Shown here piece after piece: positions 35,764 through 45,604 of a stretch of 64,000 bases of DNA; position 1 is the first letter of the stretch; each line of letters starts with the position of its first letter. The notes under the pieces are model-generated. The model ran no database searches and was not told the DNA's origin. It saw only the letters and a list, made by a program, of their open reading frames with translations. Location of the stretch: the NCBI RefSeq assembly GCF_001013475.1, contig NZ_JZEF01000001.1, forward strand, positions 310,001 to 374,000. The letters run 5' to 3'. The translations under genes were made by a program, and so were the position numbers. The stretch comes from Xanthomonas arboricola pv. juglandis. GTDB taxonomy: Bacteria > Pseudomonadota > Gammaproteobacteria > Xanthomonadales > Xanthomonadaceae.

Positions 35764-37110
35764 TCATCGTGGAACCAGGCCGAGGATGTCGTTGTAGAAC
35801 GCCAGTCCCATCAGCCCGGCCAGGACCGCCAGGCCGACATATTGCCCGGCAATCATGGCCCGTTCGCTGATCGGGCTGCCCTTGACCAACTCGATAAGGT
35901 AATACAGCAGATGCCCACCGTCCAAGATCGGGATCGGCATCAGGTTGATGATCGCCAGGCTGAGCGACAGCAATCCGAGGAAATACAGGAACCAGTCGAG
36001 CCCGCGTTCGGCCGAGGCGTTGGCCGCGCGCGCGATCGTGACCGGCCCGGAGATGTTCTTGACCGAGGCCTGGCCGGTCAGCATGCGCTTCATCATGCCC
36101 AGCGAATCGGCGGTCATCCGGCCGGTTTCACGGATCGCCGCCGGTACGGCGGCGAACACGCCGTACTGCTGGCGGCTGTCGTAGGCCGGCGCCTGCGCTG
36201 CCGCAAATCCCACGCCCAGCAGCCATTGGCCCTGCGGCGACCGGCGCGGGGCGATTTCCAGCGCCAGCCGGTCTTCGCCGCGCGCGACCTCGATCATGCC
36301 GGTACCGCCCTGCGCGCCCAGTGCCTGCAGCTGGGCGGGAATCTCGTCGGCCGAGCGGATCGGCTGGCCGTCGATGGCGACAATACGGTCGCCCGGCTGC
36401 AGCAGCCCCTGCGCCGCAGAGCCGGCAACCACCTGGCCCACCACCGGCGGCTGCAGCATGAACTGCCAGCCGATGCCGGCCAGCGAGGCCACGCGGCGCT
36501 CGTCAAAGCCGGCCGGTAGCTGCGACAGCCGCAGCGTGTGCTCGCGGTTGCCGGCGCCGTCGGTGGCGGTCAGCACGCGGATATCGCGCTTGTCCATGGC
36601 TGCGGTGGTGAGCTGCATGCTGGCATCGCTCCAGCTGCTGACATCGCGCCCATCGATGCGCACGATGCGCTCGCCCGGGGTCAGGCCGGCTTCGGCGGCC
36701 AGGCCATCGGCGCGGCCGATGGTGGCCGAGTAATCCTGTTTGCCGACCACGAACATCGCCCACAGCATCGCCATGCACAGCAGCAGGTTGGCGATCGGGC
36801 CGGCCGCCACGATGGCGATGCGCTGCCACACCGTCTTGCGGTTGAAGGCCTGGTCCTGCTCGGCCGGGTGCACGTCGCCTTCGCGCTCGTCGAGCATCCT
36901 GACGTAGCCGCCCAGCGGGATGGCCGCCACCACGAACTCGGTGCCGTGACGGTCGCGCCGCATCCACAACGGTTTGCCGAAGCCCACCGAAAAGCGCAGC
37001 ACCTTGACGCCGCAGCGGCGCGCGACCCAGAAGTGGCCAAATTCGTGGAAGGTCACCAACACGCCCAGGCTGACGATCATCCACCAGACCGAACCGATGA
37101 AATCACCCAT
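35764..37110 (-). CDS. rseP: RIP metalloprotease RseP (site-2 protease)
   Basis: This 448-residue inner-membrane protease cleaves anti-sigma factor within the membrane to start the envelope stress response. The zinc site HEFGH is at residues 22-26 in the first helix, and the third ligand lies in the IPILDGGHL segment near the C-terminus. Two PDZ domains lie between them (GLTPGERIVRIDGRDV and LLQPGDRIVAIDGQPI). It sits next to bamA, so barrel assembly and its stress signal are co-transcribed. Confidence 0.97.
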   Translation of the reverse strand: MGDFIGSVWWMIVSLGVLVTFHEFGHFWVARRCGVKVLRFSVGFGKPLWMRRDRHGTEFVVAAIPLGGYVRMLDEREGDVHPAEQDQAFNRKTVWQRIAIVAAGPIANLLLCMAMLWAMFVVGKQDYSATIGRADGLAAEAGLTPGERIVRIDGRDVSSWSDASMQLTTAAMDKRDIRVLTATDGAGNREHTLRLSQLPAGFDERRVASLAGIGWQFMLQPPVVGQVVAGSAAQGLLQPGDRIVAIDGQPIRSADEIPAQLQALGAQGGTGMIEVARGEDRLALEIAPRRSPQGQWLLGVGFAAAQAPAYDSRQQYGVFAAVPAAIRETGRMTADSLGMMKRMLTGQASVKNISGPVTIARAANASAERGLDWFLYFLGLLSLSLAIINLMPIPILDGGHLLYYLIELVKGSPISERAMIAGQYVGLAVLAGLMGLAFYNDILGLVPR

Positions 37111-37136
37111 GGATGCAACTCGTCTGCGTAAATCGA

Positions 37137-38327
37137 TCAGGCATGAAGGCTGTGATGGGCGAGGGCGCGTTCGGTGATCTGCCGCGCTTGCGCATCGGCA
37201 GAAAGCAGGGTGTCGAGGGAGTCGGCATTGTGCCGTGGGAGCGTTGTCAGTGTGTGTTCGACCAACGCGGGAATCGCTAGGAAACCCACCTGGCCCTGAA
37301 GAAACGCTGAAACAGCCACTTCATTGGCCGCGTTCAGGATCGCAGGGGCGGTTCCACCGGCCTCCAGCGCCTCCCAGGCCAGGCGCAGGCACGGGAATGC
37401 GGCGGTGTCCGGCGCCTCGAAATCCAGCCGCCCCTGGGTCAGCAGGTCCAGCCCGGCAACCCCGGACTCGACCCGTTCCGGCCATGCCAGGCCGACCGCC
37501 AGCGTGGTGCGCATGTCCGGCAGGCCCAGCTGTGCCAGGGTGGAGCCGTCGACGAATTCCACCAGCGAGTGCACCAGGCTCTGCGGATGCACCAGCACAT
37601 CGATCTGCGCACCGGGCAGGCCGAACAGGTGATGGGCTTCGATCACTTCCAGACCCTTGTTCATCAGCGTCGCCGAATCCACCGAGATCTTCGGCCCCAT
37701 CGACCATTTGGGGTGGGCGACCGCCTGCGCGGGCGTGACAGCGCTGAGTGCGGCGCGGTCCCAGCCACGGAACGGCCCGCCGGACGCTGTCAGGATTACC
37801 CGGCGCACACCGCGACTGGCGTCGCAGGAACGCAGGCACTGGAAGATGGCGCTGTGTTCGCTGTCAATCGGGATGATCTCGGCGCCGGCCGCCGCCGCGG
37901 TACGGGTCAGCAGCTCGCCGGCCAGTACCAGCGATTCCTTGTTGGCCAGCAGCAGGCGCTTGCCGGCGCGGGCCGCGGCCAGCGTGGAGGGCAGGCCGGC
38001 CGCTCCCACGATCGCCGCGACCACGGTGTCGCAGGCATCGCTGGCGGCCAGCGCGTCCAGGGCGTCGGAACCGGCGTGCGCCTGGGTGGCCAATCCGGAC
38101 GCGCGCAAACCGTCGCGCAGTGCCGGATACAGGGATGGGTCGGCGATCACCGCATGCGCAGGGCGATGGGTGACGCAGAGCGCCAGCAGCTCGTCGACCT
38201 TGCTGCCGGCCGACAGCACGCTGGCGCGCAGCCGCTGCGGATGACGGGCGATCACATCCAGTGCCGACGCACCGATCGAGCCGGTGGCGCCGAACACGGC
38301 GACCTGACGGAGAGGGGAGCCAGCCAT
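37137..38327 (-). CDS. dxr: 1-deoxy-D-xylulose 5-phosphate reductoisomerase
   Basis: This 396-residue enzyme makes 2-C-methyl-D-erythritol 4-phosphate with NADPH in isoprenoid synthesis. Motifs are the nucleotide-binding [28 protein letters not shown], metal ligands in [14 protein letters not shown], and the lid and substrate loops [13 protein letters not shown] and [20 protein letters not shown]. The start at MAGSPLR lies 2 bp after the cdsA stop. The product feeds UppS two genes away. Confidence 0.96.
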   Translation of the reverse strand: MAGSPLRQVAVFGATGSIGASALDVIARHPQRLRASVLSAGSKVDELLALCVTHRPAHAVIADPSLYPALRDGLRASGLATQAHAGSDALDALAASDACDTVVAAIVGAAGLPSTLAAARAGKRLLLANKESLVLAGELLTRTAAAAGAEIIPIDSEHSAIFQCLRSCDASRGVRRVILTASGGPFRGWDRAALSAVTPAQAVAHPKWSMGPKISVDSATLMNKGLEVIEAHHLFGLPGAQIDVLVHPQSLVHSLVEFVDGSTLAQLGLPDMRTTLAVGLAWPERVESGVAGLDLLTQGRLDFEAPDTAAFPCLRLAWEALEAGGTAPAILNAANEVAVSAFLQGQVGFLAIPALVEHTLTTLPRHNADSLDTLLSADAQARQITERALAHHSLHA

Positions 38328-38329
38328 GC

Positions 38330-39157
38330 CTAGAATCCGAGAATTTCCTTGCCGAGTGCGAACACCGGCAGGGCGGCGAGCACGCCGTCGATACGATCCA
38401 GCACGCCACCATGGCCCGGAATCACCGCACCCGAGTCCTTGGCGCCGGCGTGACGCTTGAGCAGGCTCTCGAACAGATCGCCCAGCACCGAGGCCAGCAC
38501 CGCCACCGCCGAGACCAGCACCAGCTGCGGCACATGCGCCAGGGTCAGCCCGGCCAGCCAGCCGAATGCGCAGGCGACCACGATGCCGGCGACCATGCCG
38601 CCGAGCAGGCCTTCGATGGTCTTGTTGGGGCTGACCCGCGGCGCCAGCTTGTGCTTGCCGAACGCGCGGCCGGCGAAATAGGCGCCCGAATCGGCCGCCC
38701 ACACCATGGTCAGCGCGGTCAGCAGCCACAGGTTGCCCTTGTCCGGGTTGGCATGCAGCAGTACCAGCGCGGCCCAGGCCGGCAGGACCGCCAGCGTGCC
38801 GGCGGCGAGCTTGAGCGCGCGCGCCTGACCGTTGCCGTGATCGGCACCGAAGGTGAAAAAGCGCAGCCACAGCAGTGCCAGCAGCCACCAGACCACACCC
38901 ACCAGGGCGGCGATCTGGAACAGCACCATGGAGCCGGCCGAGGCCCACACCATCAGCACCATCAACAGCAGATTGAGCATCAGCAGCACGGTACGCGGCA
39001 GGCTGTCGTCGATGCCGGAGAGCTTGAGCCACTCCCACAGGCCGGTCAGGAACAGGATCGCCGCCAGCGCCGCCAGCCATTGCGTGGGCAGCAGCACAAT
39101 CGCGCAGATGGCGAGCGGCGCCATGATCAGCGCGGCAATCACGCGGGTCTTGGTCAT
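38330..39157 (-). CDS. cdsA: Phosphatidate cytidylyltransferase (CDP-diglyceride synthase)
   Basis: This 275-residue inner-membrane protein has about seven or eight helices. The CdsA signature [20 protein letters not shown] with LDRIDG is near the C-terminus. It makes CDP-diacylglycerol for phospholipids. Its ATG overlaps the uppS stop by 4 nt. The order uppS-cdsA-dxr-rseP differs slightly from E. coli, where dxr comes before uppS. Confidence 0.96.
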   Translation of the reverse strand: MTKTRVIAALIMAPLAICAIVLLPTQWLAALAAILFLTGLWEWLKLSGIDDSLPRTVLLMLNLLLMVLMVWASAGSMVLFQIAALVGVVWWLLALLWLRFFTFGADHGNGQARALKLAAGTLAVLPAWAALVLLHANPDKGNLWLLTALTMVWAADSGAYFAGRAFGKHKLAPRVSPNKTIEGLLGGMVAGIVVACAFGWLAGLTLAHVPQLVLVSAVAVLASVLGDLFESLLKRHAGAKDSGAVIPGHGGVLDRIDGVLAALPVFALGKEILGF

Positions 39158-39915
39158 GCGGAGGAACTCTCCGTCGCCTTGTCGGCGATCTGGGCGCTGG
39201 TCAGGCCGAAGCGACGTTCGCGCCCGGCATAGTCATCCAGTGCCTGCTGCAGCACGCCGGCATCGAACTCCGGCCACAGGGTTTCGGTGAACCACAGTTC
39301 GGTATAAGCCAGCTGCCACAGCAGGAAATTGCTGATGCGGGTGTCGCCGCCGGTGCGGATGAACAGGTCCGGCGCCGGCAGATCGGCCAGCGCGACGCGG
39401 CTGGCCAGCAGCGCTTCGTCGATCTGCTGCGGCTGCAGGCGGCCGGCGGCCACTTCTTCGGCCAATGCCCGCGCGGCCAGCGCAATGTCCTGGCGGCCGC
39501 CATAGCTGGCGGCGATGCTTAGCACCAGCCGCGCATTGGCGGCGGTCATGCGTTCGGCGGTGGCCATGCGCTCGCGCAGCGGCGCCGCGAAACGGCTGCG
39601 ATCGCCGATGAAGCGCACCTGCACGCCGCGCCGCTGCAGTTCGTCGACCTCGCGATCGAGCGCATGCAGGAACAGCTTCATCAGCGCGTCGACTTCCTCC
39701 TGCGGGCGGCCCCAGTTTTCACTGGAGAACGCGAACAGGGTGAGCGCCGAAACGCCTTTTTCCAGGCAGAAATCGATGGTGCGATTGACCGCGCGCGCGC
39801 CGGCGCGATGACCGATCATGCGCGGACGTCGCCGACGCTGCGCCCAACGCCCGTTGCCATCCATGATGATGGCAATGTGGCGCGGCACGGCGGCAGCGGA
39901 AGGTGCTGGATGCAT
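39154..39915 (-). CDS. uppS: Undecaprenyl diphosphate synthase (di-trans,poly-cis)
   Basis: This 253-residue cis-prenyltransferase makes the C55 lipid carrier for peptidoglycan and LPS. Motifs are [16 protein letters not shown] (catalytic Asp-Gly-Asn), [14 protein letters not shown], and [27 protein letters not shown] (split for clarity: [11 protein letters not shown]). ATG 39915 was chosen; a GTG five codons earlier (39930), 3 nt after the frr stop, is also possible. Confidence 0.96.
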   Translation of the reverse strand: MHPAPSAAAVPRHIAIIMDGNGRWAQRRRRPRMIGHRAGARAVNRTIDFCLEKGVSALTLFAFSSENWGRPQEEVDALMKLFLHALDREVDELQRRGVQVRFIGDRSRFAAPLRERMATAERMTAANARLVLSIAASYGGRQDIALAARALAEEVAAGRLQPQQIDEALLASRVALADLPAPDLFIRTGGDTRISNFLLWQLAYTELWFTETLWPEFDAGVLQQALDDYAGRERRFGLTSAQIADKATESSSA

Positions 39916-39932
39916 GGCAGGCGATGCCACGA

Positions 39933-40490
39933 TCAGACCGTCATCAGTTCCTGTTCCTTGGCCTTGACGACCTCATCCACATCCTTGATGGCCTTGTCGG
40001 TGAGCTTCTGGATGTCGTCTTCGGCGCTGCGCGCCTCGTCTTCGGTGACCGCCTTGTCCTTGAGCAGATCCTTGACCTGCTGGTTGGCATCGCGACGGAT
40101 GTTGCGGATGGCCACCTTGCTGTCTTCGCCCTCGCCATGCACGGCCTTGCTGAGCTCCTTGCGGCGCTCCTCGGTCAGCGGCGGCAGGTTCAGACGGATC
40201 ACGGTGCCGACCACGGTCGGGGTCAGGCCCAGATCCGAGGCGTAGATCGCCTTTTCCACGTCCTTGATCATGCCCTTGTCGAACAGGCTGATGACCAGCG
40301 AGCGGCCTTCGGAGACGCTGATGCTGGCGACCTGGTTGAGGGGGGTGTCGGTGCCGTAGGCCTTGACCTTGATGCCGTCCAGCAGCGCCGGAGAGGCGCG
40401 GCCGGTGCGCACGGTGGTCAGGGAATGGCGCAGAGCATCGATGCTCTTGGTCATGCGCGTCTGCGCGTCTTGTTTGATCTGGTTGAGCAT
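39933..40490 (-). CDS. frr: Ribosome recycling factor
   Basis: The protein has 185 residues, the normal length. With EF-G it splits the post-termination ribosome. The family pattern is clear: [60 protein letters not shown] (shown in part), and the long helical arm. It lies between pyrH and uppS; about 200 bp including repeat copy E separates it from pyrH. Confidence 0.97.
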   Translation of the reverse strand: MLNQIKQDAQTRMTKSIDALRHSLTTVRTGRASPALLDGIKVKAYGTDTPLNQVASISVSEGRSLVISLFDKGMIKDVEKAIYASDLGLTPTVVGTVIRLNLPPLTEERRKELSKAVHGEGEDSKVAIRNIRRDANQQVKDLLKDKAVTEDEARSAEDDIQKLTDKAIKDVDEVVKAKEQELMTV

Positions 40491-40654
40491 CGCCGGAATC
40501 CGTGTGGAGCTGAATCCGGAGATTATAGCCGGGACTGGGGTTTCACGACTCGCGGGTCGTCAGGACCCGCGCAGCCGGTTCACTTGCCGGCGCCGCTTCC
40601 GCTGGAGCCGCTTCACCGGCAGGGATCAACGCAGGCGTCAGCACTGCGCTTTAA

Positions 40655-40684
40655 CGAATCCCCAATCCCGATTCCCGATTCCCG
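40655..40684. repeat. GGGAAT-type repeat, copy E (one clear arm)
   Basis: The arm CGAATCCCCAATCCCGATTC plus CCGATTCCC lies directly after the pyrH stop. The expected partner arm near 40528-40545 is only vaguely recognisable (GGGACTGGGGTTT), so the element looks half-decayed. Confidence 0.7.
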
Positions 40685-40687
40685 CCC

Positions 40688-41410
40688 TCAGCTCCGACCC
40701 TGCACCAACGTGCCGATCTGCTCACCATGCAGGATGCGCAGCAGCACCCCGGGCTCGCTCATGCCGAAGATGCGCAGCGGCAGGTCGCTGTCGCGCGCCA
40801 GCGCGAAGGCGGCGGTGTCCATCACCTCCAGGCCCTGCAGGATGACCTGGTCGTAGGTCAGACTGTCGTAACGCACCGCATCGGAGTGCTTCTTCGGGTC
40901 CTTGTCGTACACGCCGTCGACCTTGGTTGCCTTGAGCAGCAGGTCGGCACCGATCTCGATCGCGCGCAGCGCCGCGCCCGAGTCGGTGGTGAAGAACGGG
41001 TTGCCGGTGCCGGCGGCGAAGATCGCGATGCGACCCTTTTCCAGATGGCGGATCGCGCGGCGGCGGATGAAGTCCTCGCAGACATCGTTGATCTTGATCG
41101 CGCTCATCACGCGCACCTTGGCGCCGAGCTTTTCCAGCGCGTCCTGCATCGCCAGCGCGTTGATCACGGTGGCCAGCATGCCCATGTGGTCGCCGGTGAC
41201 GCGGTCCATGCCGCTGGCGGCCAGGCCGGCGCCGCGGAAGATGTTGCCGCCGCCGATCACCAGCGCGACCTGCGCACCGGCCTGCTGGGCTTCGATCACT
41301 TCATGGGCGAGGCGGTTGATGACCTTGGGATCGATGCCGTAATCCCCGTCTCCCATCAGCGCCTCCCCGGAAAGTTTGAGAAGAATGCGGCGATAGGGAA
41401 GTTCAGACAT
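40688..41410 (-). CDS. pyrH: Uridylate kinase
   Basis: This 240-residue hexameric UMP kinase of the amino acid kinase family has [48 protein letters not shown] (shown in part) and the C-terminal [15 protein letters not shown]. It makes UDP from UMP. The ATG at 41410 follows a purine-rich stretch. It is separated from tsf by the HDOD-GGDEF gene, unlike E. coli where pyrH follows tsf directly. Confidence 0.97.
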   Translation of the reverse strand: MSELPYRRILLKLSGEALMGDGDYGIDPKVINRLAHEVIEAQQAGAQVALVIGGGNIFRGAGLAASGMDRVTGDHMGMLATVINALAMQDALEKLGAKVRVMSAIKINDVCEDFIRRRAIRHLEKGRIAIFAAGTGNPFFTTDSGAALRAIEIGADLLLKATKVDGVYDKDPKKHSDAVRYDSLTYDQVILQGLEVMDTAAFALARDSDLPLRIFGMSEPGVLLRILHGEQIGTLVQGRS

Positions 41411-41516
41411 GGGGGAGACCTCGGTGTGGGGGATCGGCAAACGCCGGCAAGTCTAGCGGAAGCCTGTCACCGGGCGTGGTAAAAATTCGGTAGTTGGCGA
41501 TGCCGTGACGCGTTGC

Positions 41517-43040
41517 TCAGTGCGCGCGCGGGGGCTGCGGCGTCGGCATGTCGGTCGCATCGTAAGCGGTGACGCGGTTGCGGCCGCGATGTTTGGAGCG
41601 ATACAGCGTGCTGTCGGCGGCCTGCAGCAGATGCTCGATGCTCTCGAACTGCCGGTCGCCACCGCCGTGGGTGGCCAGTCCCGCCGAGAAGGTGATGTGC
41701 AGCGGGCCGCCCTGCAGTTGCGCCATCGGCGTGCGTGCGGTCTCGGCCAGGATGCGCTCGACCACCGCCAACGCCGCTTCGGCCGCGGTATTGGGCAATA
41801 GCACCAGGAATTCCTCGCCGCCATAGCGGGCCACCAGGTCGCTGGTGCGCACCATGCGCTGCAGCGTCTGCGCGAAGTTGCGCAGCACCTCGTCGCCGAT
41901 CAGATGGCCATGCGCATCGTTGACGCGCTTGAAGTCGTCCAGGTCGATGAAGGCGATCGACAGCGGCCAGTTCTGGCGCGATGCCAGCTCGAACTCGTGC
42001 GCGAGCGCGGTGCCGAGCTGGTGGCGATTGAACACGCCAGTCAATGCATCGCGGCTGGCCTGTTCGGCCAGATGGCGCATGCGGTTTTCCGATTCGTCGG
42101 CATGCCGGCGCGCTTCGGCCACATCCTGCAACTCGCGCAGGCTGCGCAGCATCGCCAGCTCGCGCGCCTGCTCGAAGATCATCTGGATGTGCTCGGGTTG
42201 CGGCACGCGGATGTCGAACAGGGCTTCCAGTTCCGGCAGCGATTCGGCGATGCGTTCGATCACCTTTTCGAAGCGTTCGGCATCCAGTTCCAGCACGTCC
42301 TGCGCCTGGCGCTGCGCGTGTTCGGTGGCGGCCGCGGCGCTGGCCGACAGCCAGATGTCTGCCAGGCGTCCGGACAGCGCGACGCAGGCCATGAACGGCT
42401 CCAGGCTGGCGGGCTCTTCCTCGCTCTGCGCGATGGCGTTCTGCAGGTACGGCGGCAACTGCCATTGATGCGCGAGCCAGGCGCCGACTTCGGCATGGTT
42501 AGCGCCCAGATGCTCGCGTTCGGCATCGAGCAGGGCGGCGTTGTCGGGCGCCTGCTCCAGCAGCGGCGCATACAGTTCGGGCGCGCCCTGCAGCAGGGCG
42601 AGCTTGCCGATGTCCTGCAACAGGCCGGCCAGCATGAGTTCTTCGGGTTTGCGGATGCCGTAGGCCTGGCCGAGGATGCGGCTGGCCAGCGCACACAGGC
42701 CGGCGCGGCGCCAGATGCGCTCATGCAGCGGATGCGCGGTGAAGGTGCTGCGTACGCCGTGCACCATCGAAAACCCCAGCGCCAGGCTCAGGGTCGCGTT
42801 GAGGCCGAGCATGGTCAGCGCCTGGCCGAGGTTGTCGATGCGGCGGCGGCTGGCGTACAGCGGCGAATTGGCCACCCGCAGCATGCGCGCGCTCAGCGCC
42901 ATGTCCATGCCGATGAGGTTGGCCGTGGTGGTCATGTCCACATCGGGGTCCTGCGCAAGCTCGATGACGCGCAGCGCAACGCCTGGGGGCGAGGGCAGGT
43001 TGCGGCAGTAGTGCAGGGCGGCCTGTAGATCTGGTTGCAT
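41517..43040 (-). CDS. HDOD-GGDEF protein, probable diguanylate cyclase
   Basis: The protein has 507 residues. An N-terminal HDOD domain (about residues 1-215: LPSPPGVALRVIELAQDPDV, MLAGLLQDIGKLALLQG) is followed by a linker helix and a GGDEF domain. The catalytic motif GGEEF is at 407-411, and an RxxD inhibitory site (RTSD, 398-401) lies exactly five residues before it. Both suggest an active, product-inhibited c-di-GMP synthase. The HDOD domain probably senses a signal or binds partners. It interrupts the usual tsf-pyrH linkage. Its own promoter may lie in 43041-43273, where no gene is seen; tsf ends in a terminator upstream. Confidence 0.93.
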   Translation of the reverse strand: MQPDLQAALHYCRNLPSPPGVALRVIELAQDPDVDMTTTANLIGMDMALSARMLRVANSPLYASRRRIDNLGQALTMLGLNATLSLALGFSMVHGVRSTFTAHPLHERIWRRAGLCALASRILGQAYGIRKPEELMLAGLLQDIGKLALLQGAPELYAPLLEQAPDNAALLDAEREHLGANHAEVGAWLAHQWQLPPYLQNAIAQSEEEPASLEPFMACVALSGRLADIWLSASAAAATEHAQRQAQDVLELDAERFEKVIERIAESLPELEALFDIRVPQPEHIQMIFEQARELAMLRSLRELQDVAEARRHADESENRMRHLAEQASRDALTGVFNRHQLGTALAHEFELASRQNWPLSIAFIDLDDFKRVNDAHGHLIGDEVLRNFAQTLQRMVRTSDLVARYGGEEFLVLLPNTAAEAALAVVERILAETARTPMAQLQGGPLHITFSAGLATHGGGDRQFESIEHLLQAADSTLYRSKHRGRNRVTAYDATDMPTPQPPRAH

Positions 43041-43273
43041 GGGTCATCGCCGACGGTGGGCGCAAGCATACCGCTGCGCTCGTTAATAGGGCACGCCAAG
43101 CTCTGTCGCCGCCGCGCTGCAGCGCGTGCGTGATGGACGCTGAAAGCCTGGTCGGCATCCAGTTTTAGCGGCAACCATAACGACATCTGTAGAGTTGAGG
43201 CCGGTTGCGTGCCCGGCGGATGCGTTCGCTTCAGCTTCGTGCGTCGATGGGCCTGCGCCACAGCGGCTGGCCC

Positions 43274-43303
43274 AAAAAAAAAGCCGCGGCAAGCCGCGGC
43301 TTT
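43274..43303 (-). terminator. Intrinsic terminator after tsf
   Basis: Read on the minus strand: AAAGCCGCGG, loop CTTG, CCGCGGCTTT continuing into a run of nine T. It ends 20 bp after the tsf stop and separates the rpsB-tsf unit from the GGDEF gene and pyrH. Confidence 0.93.
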
Positions 43304-43322
43304 CTCTACGCAGTGGCGAGGA

Positions 43323-44201
43323 TCAGGCCAGACCGGCCTGCTTCATCACTTCGGCGGCGTAGTCTTCCACCACCTTCTCGATGCCTTCGCCAACGGCCAG
43401 GCGCTGGAAGCCGACCACTTCGGCACCGGCAGCCTTGACGGCCTGCTCGACGGTCTGGTCGGTGTTCAGCACGTACGGCTGGCCGTACAGGGTCACTTCG
43501 TTGACGATCTTGCTGATCTTGCCGCTGATGATCTTTTCCAGGATCTCGGCCGGCTTGGCCTTGTCCTTCTCGGACATCTTGGCCAGTTCGATTTCCTTTT
43601 CCTTGGCCACGAACTCGGCCGGGACATCGGAGGCCTTGACGTGCGGCGGGTTCATCGCGGCGATGTGCATGGCGATGCCGCGTGCCAGCTCAATGTCGCC
43701 ACCCTTCAGCTCGACCAGCACACCGATACGGCCGCCGTGCACGTAGGCTGCAACGTTGTTGGCGCTGTCGATACGCACCAGGCGACGCACCTGCAGGTTC
43801 TCGCCGACCTTGGCGATGACCGCGGCGCGACGCTCTTCGATGGTCTCGCCGCTGTCGAGCTTGACGCTCTTGAGCGCTTCGGCATCGGCTGCATCCGAGT
43901 TCAGCGCGGCGGTGGCCACGGTCTCGGTGAAGGCCAGGAAGTTCTCGTCCTTGGCGACGAAGTCGGTTTCGGAGTTGACTTCGACCAGCACGGCCTTGCC
44001 GCCGGCCTGTGCAGTGGCGATGCGGCCTTCGGCGGCAACGCGGTCAGCCTTCTTGTCGGCCTTGGCCAGACCCGACTTGCGCAGCCATTCGGCAGCGGCG
44101 TCGATGTCGCCTGCGTTTTCGACGAGTGCCTTCTTGCACTCCATCATGCCGGCGCCGGTGCGCTCGCGCAGTTCCTTGACCAGGGAAGCAGTGATTTCCA
44201 T
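43323..44201 (-). CDS. tsf: Elongation factor Ts
   Basis: The protein has 292 residues. It is the nucleotide exchange factor for EF-Tu, with [20 protein letters not shown] (UBA-like N-terminus), the [10 protein letters not shown] motif that contacts EF-Tu, and a coiled-coil insert. SD GAGG 7 nt before ATG. It is co-transcribed with rpsB across a 169 bp gap with a strong hairpin and is closed by an intrinsic terminator. Confidence 0.97.
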   Translation of the reverse strand: MEITASLVKELRERTGAGMMECKKALVENAGDIDAAAEWLRKSGLAKADKKADRVAAEGRIATAQAGGKAVLVEVNSETDFVAKDENFLAFTETVATAALNSDAADAEALKSVKLDSGETIEERRAAVIAKVGENLQVRRLVRIDSANNVAAYVHGGRIGVLVELKGGDIELARGIAMHIAAMNPPHVKASDVPAEFVAKEKEIELAKMSEKDKAKPAEILEKIISGKISKIVNEVTLYGQPYVLNTDQTVEQAVKAAGAEVVGFQRLAVGEGIEKVVEDYAAEVMKQAGLA

Positions 44202-44331
44202 GGAATTACCTCATATGGACGAATGCGTGCGGCGGAGTGTTCCGCCAGTAGGAGACGGCGCAGCCAGGCCGGCCGCCCCCGTAGAAATGTTCATTGGCCT
44301 CGGCGACGGGCCGCGCTGGACCCGTCGGGGC

Positions 44332-44359
44332 TGCGGCCGCACAGCATGGTGCGGCCGCA
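44332..44359 (-). promoter_or_regulatory. Perfect hairpin between rpsB and tsf
   Basis: TGCGGCCGCAC (44332-44342) and GTGCGGCCGCA (44349-44359) form an 11 bp stem with a 6 nt loop, 12 bp after the rpsB stop. No T-run follows, so it is more likely an mRNA-stabilising, processing or partial attenuation structure that sets the S2:EF-Ts ratio than a full terminator. Confidence 0.6.
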
Positions 44360-44370
44360 TTGCAAGCCGA

Positions 44371-45192
44371 TTACTCGGCAGCCGGAGCGGCAGCGTCGGC
44401 CGGTGCGTCAGCCTTCTTGTCGCCCTTCTTGGCCGGAGCGCGACGGCCCTTGCCTTCGTCGGCGGACTCGGCCGAGAACTCTTCTTCGCGGACCGAAGCG
44501 GAGTTCGGCGCAGCAGCCTTGCCTTCCAGTACGGCGTCGGCGGCGGCACGTGCATACAGCTGCACGGCACGGATGGCGTCGTCGTTGCCCGGGATGGCGT
44601 AGTCGACCAGGGCCGGGTCGTAGTTGGTGTCGACCACCGCGATCACCGGAATGCCGAGCTTCTTGGCTTCCTTGATGGCGATGTCTTCATGGCCGATGTC
44701 GATCACGAAGATCGCGTCGGGCAGACGGTTCATTTCCTTGATGCCGCCCAGCGAGGCGTCCAGCTTCTCGCGCTCGCGACGCAGGCCCAGCACTTCGTGC
44801 TTGACCAGCTTGTCGAAGGTGCCGTCGGTCTCGGCCGACTCCAGTTCCTTCAGGCGGGCAACCGATTGCTTGACGGTACGGAAGTTGGTCAGCGTGCCGC
44901 CCAGCCAGCGCTGGGTCATGAACGGCATGCCGCAACGCTCGGCTTCTTCCTTGATGGACTCGCGCGCGCTGCGCTTGGTGCCCAGGAACAGCACGGTGCC
45001 GCGCTTCTGCGCGATCGAGGAGAGGAAGTTCATCGCGTCATTGAAGAGCGGAACGGTCTTCTCGAGGTTGATGATGTGGATCTTGCCGCGCGCGCCGAAG
45101 ATGTACGGCGCCATCTTGGGGTTCCAGTAGCGGGTCTGGTGACCGAAATGGACGCCGGCTTCCAGCATCTGACGCATGGTGACTTGGGGCAT
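44371..45192 (-). CDS. rpsB: 30S ribosomal protein S2
   Basis: The protein has 273 residues. The S2 core is standard ([72 protein letters not shown]). The C-terminus is longer than in E. coli (241 residues) by an Ala/Lys/Glu-rich low-complexity tail ([20 protein letters not shown]). SD AGGAG 8 nt before ATG. A long leader of about 240 nt separates promoter and gene; S2 is known to repress its own operon through the leader in gammaproteobacteria. Confidence 0.97.
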   Translation of the reverse strand: MPQVTMRQMLEAGVHFGHQTRYWNPKMAPYIFGARGKIHIINLEKTVPLFNDAMNFLSSIAQKRGTVLFLGTKRSARESIKEEAERCGMPFMTQRWLGGTLTNFRTVKQSVARLKELESAETDGTFDKLVKHEVLGLRREREKLDASLGGIKEMNRLPDAIFVIDIGHEDIAIKEAKKLGIPVIAVVDTNYDPALVDYAIPGNDDAIRAVQLYARAAADAVLEGKAAAPNSASVREEEFSAESADEGKGRRAPAKKGDKKADAPADAAAPAAE

Positions 45193-45432
45193 TGAAGTAA
45201 CTCCTGGTAGCGGAATCTACGTGCGCGGACTGGACTTTGAAGAGTCCGCACATGGATGTGCGGGCCCTTGCGAAAGGATGCGCACAAACGATTCCGGGGT
45301 TGGGCTTCCCTGTCGCCTCCGTGACGAACCCCTCGCGGGGCACCCCGGCACGGATGGTGGCAGCAGGTGTGAATTCGTCGATGACGTCCGACGTGAACGA
45401 CGCAATGCGCAAAGACGCAAAACAGCCGACGG

Positions 45433-45461
45433 AGTATAGCCGGCGGAGCGGGCGCGCGCAA
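45433..45461 (-). promoter_or_regulatory. Probable rpsB promoter
   Basis: On the minus strand TTGCGC (45461-45456), a 17 bp spacer, then TATACT (45438-45433), a good match to the sigma-70 consensus with ideal spacing. It would give a leader of about 230-240 nt before rpsB. The leader contains a hairpin (GCGGACT 45225-45231 with AGTCCGC 45243-45249) close to the ribosome binding site and a GC-rich stem around 45325-45350, candidates for S2 autoregulation. Confidence 0.7.
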
Positions 45462-45463
45462 TT

Positions 45464-45600
45464 GGCGAATCGGGATTGGGGAATAGGGATTCGGGATTCG
45501 GGATTGGCGGGCCGTGTGTCGCGGCAGTTGTTCGCTGTCGGTCCAGGATGGTCAAAGCGCCAGCTCTTGCGAATCCCCAATCCCGAATTCCCAATCCCCA
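45464..45600. repeat. GGGAAT-type inverted repeat, copy F
   Basis: Left arm 45464-45508 (GCGAATCGGGATTGGGGAAT then ATTCGGGATTCGGG). Right arm 45570-45600 (CGAATCCCCAATCCCGAATT). It fills the space between the end of the pilus operon (stop at 45605) and the -35 box of rpsB. Confidence 0.85.
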
Positions 45601-45604
45601 GAGC

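Noticed and set aside
35680..35767. BamA start at ATG 35767 overlapping the rseP stop
   Set aside because: It would place 29 residues before the signal peptide; kept only as an alternative because of the ATGA overlap.
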